The notes under the pieces were generated by a model. That model was given only the letters and a program-made list of their open reading frames with translations, had not been told where the DNA came from and searched no databases. The position numbers and the translations under genes are program-made. DNA of 64,000 bases, from assembly GCF_000003195.3 (NCBI RefSeq), contig NC_012871.2, positions 2,777,997-2,841,996 on the forward strand, read 5' to 3'. This DNA comes from Sorghum bicolor (lineage: Eukaryota > Streptophyta > Magnoliopsida > Poales > Poaceae). Positions 53,749 through 64,000 of the stretch are shown piece by piece (position 1 is the stretch's first letter; every line of letters begins with the position of its first letter).

Positions 53749-55706
53749 ATGGGCGTCAGGTATCTGGGCGCCTCCGGCTCCAGGAAGTGGCTGCTCGCCA
53801 TGGACGGCGGCGAGAGGCCGGCGACGACGAGCCACAAGGCGCCGCACCCTTTCGTGTAAACCAAACCTTCCCTTGCTCTGCTAGTCTGCTCCCATTTAGA
53901 GTACTTTCTTGTTTCGTTCCCCCCGCGTCGCGTTCGAGTTCTTGACCCTTTCCCGTTCGCGTGGAACGAAGCGCAGACCGGACGGCGAGCTCGTGGAGCT
54001 GCTGTGGCAGGACGGCGCTGTCGTGGCGCACTCACAGGCGCAGGCGCACCACCACCACCACCACCACTACCGGCGGCCGCTGGTCCAGGTCGCCGCCGGC
54101 AACACGGGCGCCAGCGGCGTCACCGGGGAGCAGGCGCCCGCGCTGCCGTGGCTCCCGTGCAGCGGCGGTGCGATGGGCGGGGACGTGTACTCGCAGCTCT
54201 GGCAGAGCATCGCGCAGGCCGACGGCCGCGTGGTGGGCGCCGACGCCGTGGCGGGCGCGCCCCGGCCGCCCGCCAGGAGCGGGAACAGCGGCGTCGGGTC
54301 CAGCCGGACGGCCGGGCAGGAGGTCGGCTCCAGCTTTAGCGGCAGCAACCTTGTCGCCGCGGCGATGCACCTGGACGACGACATCGACGACGTCGGCGTC
54401 GCCGCCGCGCTGCCCGTGCCGCTGGACGACCCGGCCACGGCCACGGGCGCCGGTGCCGGCGCGTCCACGTCCAGCGGCTGGAACAGCAATGCGCCGCTGC
54501 ACAAGAGGAGCAGGGACGAGTTCGACGAGGTTGTTGTGTTCCTCGTTCTCCGTTGCTCGTGGCAATGGGTTCAGTTCAGACTGCATAAAATTCAGCTTCA
54601 GTTTGTGAGAGAAAAGAAACGCATTTGCAGGACGCCGACTTGGACACCGTCGACGAGACCCCGCCGTCGTCGAGGGACAGGCGGCCGGCGTCCAACAAGC
54701 GCAGGACGCGCGCAGCCGAGGTCCACAACATGTCTGAGCGGGTGAGTCTTTTGAGACCTCCAGCTGCTCACGCCATTTGCGCAGCTATATACCATGGTTG
54801 TGTTCTTGATTTTGTTCATGTATATGCTGCAGAGGAGAAGGGACCGGATCAACGAAAAGATGCGAGCTCTGCAGGAACTCGTGCCTCACTGCAACAAGGT
54901 GAAGAAACAGATTCTAGTAGCACAGTAACATGTTCTTGTGCAATTGGGATGATTCTGTTCTAACACTAGTGCTGATTTCGACCATTGTTCAGACTGACAA
55001 AGCGTCGATACTAGATGAGGCAATTGAGTACTTGAAGTCCCTCCAAATGCAGGTTCAGGTCTGAGAAAAGATACTTCCCAATTGATCTGACCTGCATATC
55101 TACTACATTGTATTGAATCTTTCTTGATCACTTCGATCGTCTCGGCATGTATACCGATATGTGTCATGCCTCAGATCATGTGGATGTCTACTGGGATGGC
55201 GCCGATGATGATCCCCGGTGCTCACCAGCTCATGCCGCCGATGACCATGGGCTTGAATTCAGCGCGGATGCCGCCACCGGCTGTGCAGTTCCTGAGCCAG
55301 ATGCAGAGGGTACCACCACACTTTATGAACAACCCGTTGCTGAATCAGATGCCTCAGATGTTACCCCCTCCTACAAATGCACCCAATGTAACTGACCAAG
55401 CTCAAAGCAACCGCATGGCACTGCCGAGAAATCCCTTCCTTCATCCTAATGATAGTGATGCACTGACAACACCGCATCAGGTTACTGTCGTAATTTCAGA
55501 AATCCTTCATGTTCAGAGCTTAACCGAATCACCAAGCTTATGCTTATCTCAGGGTCCCAAAACCAAAATCCTTGCAGGTGCCAAGTTTATTTGGCTATGG
55601 ACCACAGATGGTACAGGTGAATGAGATTCAAGAGCTACTGACCAGCACTGCAGCGCCGGCTTTGGGGACCGACCTACCGTCATCCTCTGATGGAACTGGA
55701 GCATAA
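53749..55706 (+). CDS. PIL14: PIF/PIL-type bHLH transcription factor
   Basis: Exons 53749-53855, 53977-54529, 54631-54741, 54833-54898, 54993-55058, 55175-55480 and 55578-55706 total 1338 nt, 445 residues (428 if the in-frame ATG at 53800, MDGGERP, is used). The active phytochrome B binding motif is [18 protein letters not shown] (39-56), followed by seven His. The bHLH spans about 243-300 with H252, E256, R260-type DNA contacts ([36 protein letters not shown]). A Met/Pro-rich tail follows ([35 protein letters not shown]). No phytochrome A motif is seen. PIFs repress or activate light-responsive genes and are degraded after phytochrome binding. The PIL14 name rests on recalled synteny with rice chromosome 7 and is tentative. 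Confidence 0.92.
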
Positions 55707-58013
55707 GACCACCACAGGTCCACACTACAGTAAGGTGTTTTTCCAGGTCAGTGTACAGTTTCTGTTATTGGTAAATTGGAATACAAAGGTTTCTGTATAC
55801 ATATGATCTTCATCGCGATACGCTATCACAAACGCTAGCCTTACCATGTTGAATTGTACGTGTGATCATTTCCTTTAGCGCTTTAGCCGACTTATCTATC
55901 GTGTCCCAAGTTGGAGCATATCAAGTTGTCCTGATTTAGTTTTTTCAGAGGAAAGGAAACCTTGTCATCGTTTGAACTGATTACCACCACTAGAAACTAG
56001 ATAGATCAGTTTTTGACATTTAGTTCTTCTTTGGCAGCTCTTGCAGCCCTATCATATTAGTAGATGCCTAGATGAACTAGGCTGTGGCGGTTGTACATCC
56101 ACTTCGCTCGGTCCCTGTTGCATTCATTGGTCTGTTCCGTCGAATTAGCGGAAACAAGTGGACTAGTTCACAAACAATTTGGTACAGCATTACTTTCTTG
56201 ATGCCGACAGGATAAGGAGTGCAACAAGGACTTGCATTGCATCACCGCAGCAACTAGTGCACACAACTAGCATCATGAGTCGCTTCCTTAGTTCCTTTAT
56301 TCTGCTCTGTATGACGGTATCAACAACCAACATCGGCTGCTTAGCATTATCTCTGAAAGAACTCATAAATTAGACCTGCGCATTTGTCTGATGCTGAACT
56401 AGCTAATGATATTAAATAAGGCTTGGCCATATGATGTTCCTGATTTGATACCCATGCTCTGCATAATTTTGTTCCCTCAACCCAGATTGAGTACCCCAAA
56501 CATAATTTAAGATGTCAGGGGAAAACCAACATGTCTGCCACATTCTAGCACTGGTGAGAATATAGGATATCTCTTGGCATATAAAACTCACTTGCATTCC
56601 CTGTAACACAATCAACGTATAGAATATTTCGTGACTAAATTAAGTTCTTTTTCTGATCATCTTTGACACTGTTGCTATGTATGCAGTGATGAACACCGTC
56701 AAGCACACGCGGCTAGGGGGAATGAATGAACAGAAGAAGTCAGAGCACGCAGGTGGTCCTCCTACAAGAATCAATTTGGATTATTAAGACGCACGCAGCG
56801 CGTTCTAAGCCCATGACCAGGCAGATCGTGCAAGCTTGATCATCTGGGAACCTCTGAGCAGCCAACACGCGGCGGCAGCGACACCATGCCGACATGATGA
56901 TACGGCTCTTATCTGAAGAATAAATAGTGCTGGGGACTTGACCATCACCTTTCTGTTTGTGGAAGGACTCGATCGGTCTACAGGGGTCGAACTCGGCAAG
57001 GCCATCAGGAGAGGAGACGCGCGCACTCCTGCTGATGATGCTGTGGCGGACGTGGTGGATGATGGAGGTGACATGCTTGATTAGATTGGTAGCTAGCAAA
57101 TCTCAGAAGCACAATGATACAGCACAATGCAAGAGTCGCAGTTCCTCTCCTCTTTTCGCTGATGTTACACTTGAAGCACTGTTACATTTGTGCCTGATTT
57201 GATTAGGCTCTGTGCAGTTGTCTGGTGAGTTCTGCAAGGGCAAGAACTGGTCTCCTTCTTTTACCGGTAGACTAGGTTACCGGCTGTAACTAGAAATTTA
57301 CTAGGGTTCTCTCAGAGTTAATACATGTATGAAAATTTCATTTTGAGAACAGCAAAAGGCCGGCCAAGATTACTGAATTTGTCCAAAATTTCATTGAGAT
57401 CATGTTTCTTTTTGTTCTGTTCTCGCAAAATCAAGATTGTGCATTGCATTGCATCCACTGGAGGCGGATGAATAAACAACAGAATCATGCTGGATTCATT
57501 CATGAATGAATGAAGCGCACATCGACATAAATCGGACAGAGCATCGATTGATGATGATGCCTTGCCTCCCACCACATGTGTATGGATCTCGTCTCCCCAG
57601 ACCCCAGTACTCGTTGCATCATCGCCGTACGTGTAATGATGCGCGTTTCCATTTTCCTAAGTTAATTACGACAGTGACGGGCTGAACAATCTCGTTTGCA
57701 TATTGTGTTTGTGGTGTGTATGTATGTAGTATGTGCGATCGTCTCTGTTGCTTTCGGTGGAGATTGGAACTTGGTTTTTGCATTTATAGTTTGTGATTTG
57801 GTTCTCGTGATCGAAGTGACGAGGAGCATCTTGGGATAAGAACTCTTGGCCAAACACGGACTTTTGTTGGACACAAATAAATAAATAAATAAATAATCAA
57901 GGTTTCGAGTTTGGACTGTACCGATTCGTCACAAAAGAAACTGTTGGACAAAAAAATAAAAAAAATTGTTGTACAAAAAAAATAGAAAAAAACGGTAGGA
58001 AGAAAAACAAATA
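55707..58013. other. PIF-like 3' UTR and spacer, no gene seen
   Basis: The first few hundred bases are 3' UTR. The GC-moderate part at 56650-57100 has open frames on both strands with no recognisable motifs. (AATA)n lies at 57877-57895. Confidence 0.45.
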
Positions 58014-58087
58014 TGGTTTCGCCCGGGCTCGAACCGGGGACCTTCAGTGTGTTAGACTGACGTGATAACCAACTACACCACGAAACC
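58014..58087 (-). tRNA. tRNA-Val(AAC)
   Basis: On the minus strand GGTTTCG ... CGAAACC pair as acceptor stem with discriminator A. The D-arm is GTGTAGTTGGTTATCAC, the anticodon loop reads CTAACAC within GTCAGTCTAACACACTGAA (anticodon AAC), and the T-arm is CCGGTTCGAGCCCGG with box B intact. It has 74 bases and no intron. A TTTTT terminator follows about 11 bases downstream on the minus strand. All stems are complete, so it looks functional. Confidence 0.95.
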
Positions 58088-58490
58088 GTTTGTGATGGTC
58101 TTAATCAGTTATCTTACTTAATTATTTTTATCTAACCTTCTAGCAGGGCGGATCCAAACTGAAAATACAAGTAAAATTCTTTTTTTTTGTGAGTATATAA
58201 AATACAAGTGAATTCGTGTGGTAATCGCTCATGTAGCAAGACAAGTATGTATGCATCACAAGTAGTATAAAAATTAGGACCTCGAAGATAAATGATGCAA
58301 AGCTGAAAAGTAGAGGTTGCTTCTTGACGTGCAAGCGATCCTCCTTGTGAATGGTTTATTTGAAAAATAGAAGATGAAAAAAAAAATAGAGGCCACCTAG
58401 ATTCCATTCACAAACAAAAATGAACATCCTATTACGATCATAAAAATGTGCATTAGCGCCGCTGAAGTTACAAATTGCATCATGTGAGGT
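58088..58490. other. Spacer, no gene seen
   Basis: AT-rich between the tRNA and the LINE. Confidence 0.4.
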
Positions 58491-58492
58491 CA

Positions 58493-60200
58493 GCATGCAT
58501 GTCACGTCGAGGTGCTGCTCAATCTGCTCAACACCTGAAGACGCTGCTGGACCTGTTCTCTGCTGCCACAGGGCTGCATATCAACTTCAACAAGAGTACT
58601 CTGGTGCCCATCCATATGACAGATTCTGAAATTTCCCAATGCACTGAAATCCTTGGATGCAGACAAGAGGAGTTCCCACATAATTATCTCGGGTTACCCC
58701 TATCAATGTCAAAACTCCCAAACTCAATTTTCAATACCTACGTTGACAGGTCCGATCGTTTTCTTTCCTCCTGGCAAGCATCTCTTCTTAACAGCATGGG
58801 GAGAGTGGTGCTGATCAACTCTGTGTTAGACAGTCAGCTGGTGTACATCATGTCGGCAACTCAAATCCCAAATGAAATTATCAAGCAAGTTGATAAGCGC
58901 AGGCGATCTTTCCTCTGGGCAGGCGATAAAGAAACCTCCTCGGCTTGGTGCCTTGTGGCCTGGCAAAATGTTTGCACCACTAAGGACCTGGGAGGCCTGG
59001 GCATCAAAGATTTTGGAGTTCAGAACGTGTGCCTTCTGCTTCACCTGATTCACCGTCTTCACAACCCTACACAGTCTGCCTGGGCTCAGTGGATTAGGGA
59101 CAGGGCTGACCTTGCTAATATGAAATGCTCAAGTATGGGTAACCACTGGGACCTGCTCAGCTCAATTCTACCACTTTACCAAGCTATTACAACTGTCTGT
59201 GTTGGTGATGGCCGGGCCACTTCCTTTTGGAAGGATGTTTGGATTGGGGATGATGCGTTAGCAGACAGGTTCCCAAGGCTTTTCACCCACTGCACCAACA
59301 AGGAGTTGTCCGTCCGTCAGATGTTGGATGATGGTCTGAGTCACAGCTTCGTCAACAGACTGTCTCCACAGGCTTCAGATGAACTCTCACAGCTCTGTGC
59401 AATCACTGATGATGTGGTGCTATCTGACCAACCAGACACTAGAAACTCCCAATTTAGCAAAGGTCCGGGGAAGCTGGACTCCACTGCCATCTATGCTATG
59501 CTCAAGGCTCAGGGCCAACAATCTGATCCGGCTTCAACCTTCATCTGGAAAAACGCTGCTCCTCCTCGTGTTCAGCTTTTCGCCAGGCTGCTAGTTCGGG
59601 GGAGAGTTCAGTGTCGCCTGAATCTTTTCAGAAAACATGTGGTGGACTCCCCGGGATGCACCGTCTGCGGCGCTGCGCAGGAATCTGCTGATCACATAAT
59701 CTTCTCTTGCCCTTTTGCTAGTGAGTTCTGGTCAGCCCTGGGAGTCGGAGACGCTCATCTTCACCACACCGACGACCTGGTTTGTGGCCCTGACATCCCA
59801 GGTCTTCCGTAGGATCAACGAAACACCTTCGTCATCTTGTGCTGCTGGCAATTGTGGAAGCGAAGAAACGGCTTCATCTTCAGGAATGAGTCTCTCAACC
59901 TCCGTAATACTCTCTTGCTGTGCAAATCGGATGCATCGCAGTGGAAGGCCAGGATGCCAAAGAAAAGCAAGAACGTGGTGCAGGTCTGGTGCCAGCTTCT
60001 TGATCAGGCGATCGAAAAAGTCAATCCCCCCAACCCCTTCCTGTAAATGTAATTTAGCGTGCTTTAGCTTAGCTCCTCCTCCTCGGATCATCTCATACAC
60101 CCTTGTATTATAGCAAAAGTCCATGCCTTTGAGCAAATAAAGGAAAAATCAGGTGGGGAGAAATTCTCCCCCCCCCGTTGCAGTGTTCAAAAAAAAAAAA
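58493..60200 (+). mobile_element. 5'-truncated LINE (L1-type), reverse transcriptase C-terminus
   Basis: The frame from about 58493 encodes the region just after the reverse transcriptase active site (HLKTLLDLFSAATGLHINFN, YLGLPLSMSKLP, LLNSMGRVVLINSVL) and the zf-RVT domain with CTVCG ... HIIFSC near the end. A TAG at 59810-59812 interrupts the frame, which then continues to 60046 (NTFVILCCWQLWKRRNGFIF). A 3' UTR and an A-run at about 60190-60203 follow. The catalytic part, endonuclease and ORF1 are absent, so it is dead. No clear target duplication was found. Confidence 0.85.
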
Positions 60201-60248
60201 AAATTGAACCTCACATTGTTGTGGACCTCTTTCTTTCTTCCTCACTTA

Positions 60249-60489
60249 GGCCTTGTTTAGATCCAAAAAGTTTTTGAATTTTAACATTGTAGCACTTTCA
60301 TTTTTATTTGACAAATATTGTTCAATCATAGAGTAACTAGGCTTAAAAGATTCGTCCTGTGATTTACATGCAAACTGTGTAATTAATTTTTGTTTTACTC
60401 TATATTTAATACTTCATGCATGTGCCATAAAATTTGATATGACGTGGAATCTTAAAAAGTTTTTGGTTTTTGAGGTGAACTAATAGGCC
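60249..60489. mobile_element. Tourist-like MITE
   Basis: GGCCTTGTTTAGATCC after TTA, standard core, right end slightly decayed (GAACTAATAGGCC). It lies 45 bp downstream of the LINE A-run. Confidence 0.8.
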
Positions 60490-60534
60490 GTTGAGGGGAG
60501 GTGGAGAAGATAGACACGAAAGGGAGTATTTTGT

Positions 60535-60735
60535 TGGAGGTGTTAAAGTTTAACAGATACTATAGCATTTTCATCTTATTTGACAATTAATGACCAATCA
60601 TGTATTAATTAGGCTTAAAATATTTGTCTCACAAATTATTCTCTAGTTGTGTTTTTAGTTTCATAAATAATTTATATTTAATACTCTATGTATGTGTCCA
60701 AACATTCAATGTGATGAGAGTTAAACTTTACCCAC
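60535..60735. mobile_element. Tourist-like MITE fragment (GGGTGTTTGGTT family)
   Basis: Shares its core with 12829-13010 ('taaagtttaa', 'ctcacaaattattctcta', 'tatgtgtccaaacat'). Ends are incomplete. Confidence 0.5.
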
Positions 60736-61284
60736 GCTAACTAAGGGCTAAGTCAAAAAGAAAGAAGTGGGCCTAACATGTGTGCCTTGCCAGATTCAAG
60801 TCGGTATCCAATCATCATGCTACATATAGACAGTTTAAAACACATGTTTATACCTCATGATGTATTGGCAAATCTGGAGACCCAATGTACCCTGTAGGAA
60901 TTTGGGCCTCAAGGACCTATCTATATGGTACTCGATACAGGAACAAGGACCGACATTACATCACTCTTTATTTGTATCTAAACATTTTTTCTATGAAAAA
61001 AACTATCTATAAATTTTTGAAGTAATATGTTGTCATAGCGACTTGAAAACATTTTGTAGTAATGTGAAATTTTGTGAGGCCGTCCCCTTGGAACGATTTT
61101 TCTTGATTTCTCTCCACGGGAAAAATAACACTATTTTTGAAAACAAAAAATGACAATCATAATGAAATTGCTCTATGGATGAGCGAAACTCAAAGTCTAA
61201 TTTTGTGAAAATATATTATTATGAATTTTTGGAGATATTTGAAAATATTCCTAGTCTGATTTTCCTCATTAAACTTTCAATTTA
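60736..61284. other. Spacer, no gene seen
   Basis: AT-rich, no recognised feature. Confidence 0.4.
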
Positions 61285-61613
61285 GGGCCTGTTTGGTACA
61301 GCTCACAACAGCTTCATGAGCTGTTGTGAGCTGTTTTTTTTTGCCAAACACTTATTTCCAAAATAGCTTCATGGGTGAAACTATTTTTCTCCTCCTCTCA
61401 CAAATACACAAGTTGGATGAAGCTGAAAAAAGTAGCTTATTGCAGCTTCTCCCTTATTTCTCTCTCTCAACTATGTATGAAGTAGTTGGTGAAGCTATTT
61501 TGCCAAACACTTTTTCTAAAACAGCTCAGCTTTATCTAGAAAGTCACTCATGAAGCTATTTTCAAAAAAAAAACAGCTTTACTAGTGAAGTTGAACTGTG
61601 CCAAACAAGCCCC
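61285..61613. mobile_element. PIF/Harbinger-type MITE, 329 bp
   Basis: GGGCCTGTTTGGTACAGCTC / GAACTGTGCCAAACAAGCCCC, with TTA on both sides. Internal 'cttcatgagctgttgtgagctg' repeats extend the fold. Confidence 0.8.
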
Positions 61614-61776
61614 TTAGTTTTATTTATCTTCTCTGGCGTCACGCCACATCAAACGTTCCAAAAGTTGAAGGTGATAAAAAACTGATTTTATTATTTACAA
61701 AGGAAAAATCAGATGACAGCGTTTCTTTTCTTTTGAGAAACAGACGGCAGCGTTAGTGGAGGAGAATTTGATGTGA

Positions 61777-62009
61777 GGCCTTGTTTAGTTCACCCCAAAA
61801 CCAAAAACATTTCAAGAGTTTCCGTCACATCGAATTTTGTGGCATATGCATGAAGCATTAAATATAGTCGAAAACAAAAACTAATTATACAGTTTGTCTG
61901 TAAATCGCGAGATGAATCTTTTGAATCCATGATTAGACAATAATTGTGAAATAAAAATAAAAGTGTGACAGTACCTAAAATCAAAAAAAATTAGGAACTA
62001 AATAAGACC
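61777..62009. mobile_element. Tourist-like MITE
   Basis: GGCCTTGTTTAGTTCACC ... GGAACTAAATAAGACC with standard core. Confidence 0.8.
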
Positions 62010-62411
62010 TAAGTTTTTTTTCTTTTTCTGATGTGATGTGATATGGGCATATGACTCTTCAGTCTTCACCGAGGCTCTTCGAGGATGAGGCTGGGCCATG
62101 AGGCCGTTTTATGGGCTGTGAAATTTATGGGCCGCGTTCTGGCCCACGCGACGTATGGTAGAGTCCTTAGAAATTTCATGAAACCAACGATCGAAGCCCT
62201 AGCATGGTACCTGACGGCTGCCGTCGTATCCTCCACCTTCTCCGACCTCGCACCGGACATCTGCCTGCCATGTCATGGCGCCCCACTACTCATACACCCC
62301 TTTGGGGTGGTTGAGAGGAAGAATCGTACTCCTATTAATATGATAGGAACAATGATACAAGACTCTAGACAATTATTAGGCCGCATCTTGTGGAAATATT
62401 TCTACACAGAC
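62010..62411 (+). other. GC-rich patch resembling a promoter remnant
   Basis: Bases 62080-62300 include TGGGCC and GGCCCA elements and 'gaagccctagc', as at the RPL41 and FRS promoters. No coding region follows before the next transposon, so it may be a relic or belong to an unannotated transcript. Confidence 0.3.
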
Positions 62412-63216
62412 AGCGGCGGAGCCAGGAATTATGCATAAAGGGACCAATCAAAAAGTTCCAACATATGAGAATTTAGTGTAGCTTATTAATTGATTAGATT
62501 TGTGTTCCGAGGTTAAGCTATATTTTTCTGAATTTATTCTAGTATTTGATGATAACATGTTCGATGTTTTTCTTGTGGTAGATGACTATGTCTATCATCA
62601 TTGGGGCACATATGATGATTAATGAATATTAAAATCTACTAGTTTAGTATTTTGAAAATATTCATATCCGTGATAGGTGACTGTTCTGTCAACAACGTGG
62701 TGCATGTGATGACTCATGAATCCTAAAATCTACCGTCTTAGTATTTCAAAAGTGCTCATAGTGGAGTATGATGTTTATTTGTTCATAGAAGTAAGTGTGC
62801 GTGCATATATGTAAATGTCTATATCTATAATGCGATTCACAATAAAAAGAGATGATCACCGAATTTTTATTGCTAGTCAAGTATACATCAGTAAAATATA
62901 AAGTATAATGAAACATAAGTATTCTAGTAGTTTTAAAAGTTTCAATAGATATATATCTCCTAATATGTAGACCAACAAATTAAGATAAAATCAAAATCTT
63001 TTATTGTAATCATATTATATTCAACTGTATTGTCTAGAGAATATCATATTATATTCAATTATATTGTCTAGAGAATATCCATAGACACATATAACAAGAT
63101 TTTATTTATTATATCTTTTAATATAAATATAGACTATATATATATTATAAAATATATATAGTTTATATTTATATTATTATGGCCCCTGCTGGCACCCTTG
63201 GCTCTGCCGATGCACA
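62412..63216. mobile_element. Possible AT-rich DNA element
   Basis: The left end 'cggcggagccagg' and the reverse complement of the right end 'cggcagagccaagg' are alike, as at 21737-22020. The interior is AT-rich, with a 39-bp direct repeat 'catattatattcaa.t.tattgtctagagaatat' near 63010-63080. Confidence 0.4.
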
Positions 63217-63552
63217 CGGGTTGTCGTTGCCCTATTGATCCTCGCAACCAAACAACATTATTGGTATATTTTTTCTATACCTATAAAAAAATCATTTTAG
63301 ATAAAGTAAACATTGATCATAAATAATTTTAAGTTATTAATTTTAAAAATATATATAATTTTTTGATAAATATTTTTATAAAAGTAAAAAGTTAAAGTTA
63401 GGTCGTATCATTATTCTAGACGACTTTTTTTTAATATATACGGAGCATTTTTTTTTTTTGAACTAACGCGTAGCCTACACGAGACTTGACTTGCTTGCTC
63501 TCGCAGCGGTGCTAGTTACGCGTTTCTTTGAAGTTTCTGGCAACTAGGCGCA

Positions 63553-63731
63553 AAAAGTTTTTTTTGGATTTTAACAATATAGCATTTTCATTTTTATTTG
63601 ATAAACATTGTCTAATTATGAAGTAATTAGATTTAAAAGATTCATCTCGTGATTTACAGATAAATTGTGCAATTAGTTATTCTTTTTATCTATATTTAAT
63701 ACTTCGATGTGACGGGGAATCTGGTAAAGTT
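63553..63731. mobile_element. Tourist-like MITE fragment
   Basis: Standard core; both terminal repeats are lost, the right one at the junction with the next Stowaway element. Confidence 0.6.
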
Positions 63732-63994
63732 TTACTCCCTCCGTCCCCGAAAGCTTCAACTCCTAGAATCCGTGCCAGTCAAACTTTTCTAACTTTGACC
63801 AACTTTATAAAAAAGAGTATCAATATCTATGACATAAAATAAGTATCTTACAAAAATATATTCTATAATAAATTTAATGGTATTAATTTGGTACTATAAA
63901 TCTTAGCATTTTTTTCTATAAATTTGGTCAAAGTTGTAAAAGTTTGACTTTGGACAACTCTAGAAACTGCAGCCTTCAGGCACTGAGGGAGTAG
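63732..63994. mobile_element. Stowaway MITE
   Basis: TACTCCCTCCGTCCCCG ... CACTGAGGGAGTA with TA flanks and the family core ('tttgaccaac', 'ggtcaaagttg'). Confidence 0.75.
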
Positions 63995-64000
63995 GTTTTT

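Noticed and set aside
1..64000. CRISPR arrays, operons, ribosome binding sites
   Set aside because: The window is plant nuclear DNA with spliced genes; none were expected or seen.

Overview
This is a stretch of grass nuclear genome, very probably from a Panicoid cereal such as Sorghum. Five observations support this. Genes are spliced, with GC-rich exons in AT-rich introns and spacers. Many short Tourist-like elements end in GGCCTTGTTTAGTTC. CACTA ends carry TTTGCCGAGTGC or TTTGCCGAGAGCC subterminal repeats. There are hAT, Stowaway, Helitron and LINE remnants. The order PsbP, aldo-keto reductase, PIF-like bHLH recalls the short arm of rice chromosome 7; that comparison is from memory and was not computed.

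Layout. 0-3.3 kb: a possible 5' edge of a left-hand gene, then the 25-codon ribosomal protein gene RPL41 (minus), whose single intron carries five box C/D snoRNA genes of two families. 3.2-9 kb: transposons, a broken LRK10L-type receptor-kinase pseudogene, a 1.6-kb gene-poor DNA transposon and a 240-bp near-perfect inverted repeat. 9.9-11 kb: PsbP of photosystem II (minus). 12.4-12.8 kb: a decayed LINE. 13.5-14.4 kb: a secreted Pro/Ala-rich repeat protein (minus). 15.1-17.3 kb: a FAR1-related (FRS) gene (minus), divergent from a reticulon gene at 18.9-20.2 kb (plus). 23.7 kb: a likely 46-residue protein gene. 26-39 kb: three paralogous PELPK-like cell-wall protein genes (plus), separated by three CACTA elements or ends, a Tourist element split by a gene-fragment-carrying transposon, and a Helitron candidate. 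40.4 kb: a degenerate tRNA-Ala. 41.1-44.4 kb: a ten-exon plastid aldo-keto reductase (plus). 45-53 kb: gene-free, built of decayed MITEs plus one clean hAT MITE. 53.7-55.7 kb: a PIF/PIL bHLH gene (plus). 58.0 kb: tRNA-Val(AAC) (minus). 58.5-60.2 kb: a 5'-truncated LINE. 60.2-64 kb: more MITEs.

The cellular genes do not form a pathway, but several fit themes. PsbP, the PIF-like factor and the FRS gene belong to light harvesting or light signalling families. The PELPK-like trio and the 14-kb gene are secreted proline-rich proteins. RPL41 with its intronic snoRNAs links ribosomal protein and rRNA-modification output on one transcript. The most notable items are the snoRNA nest, the 14-residue repeat protein, the small 46-residue gene, the long hairpins and the nested gene-carrying transposon.
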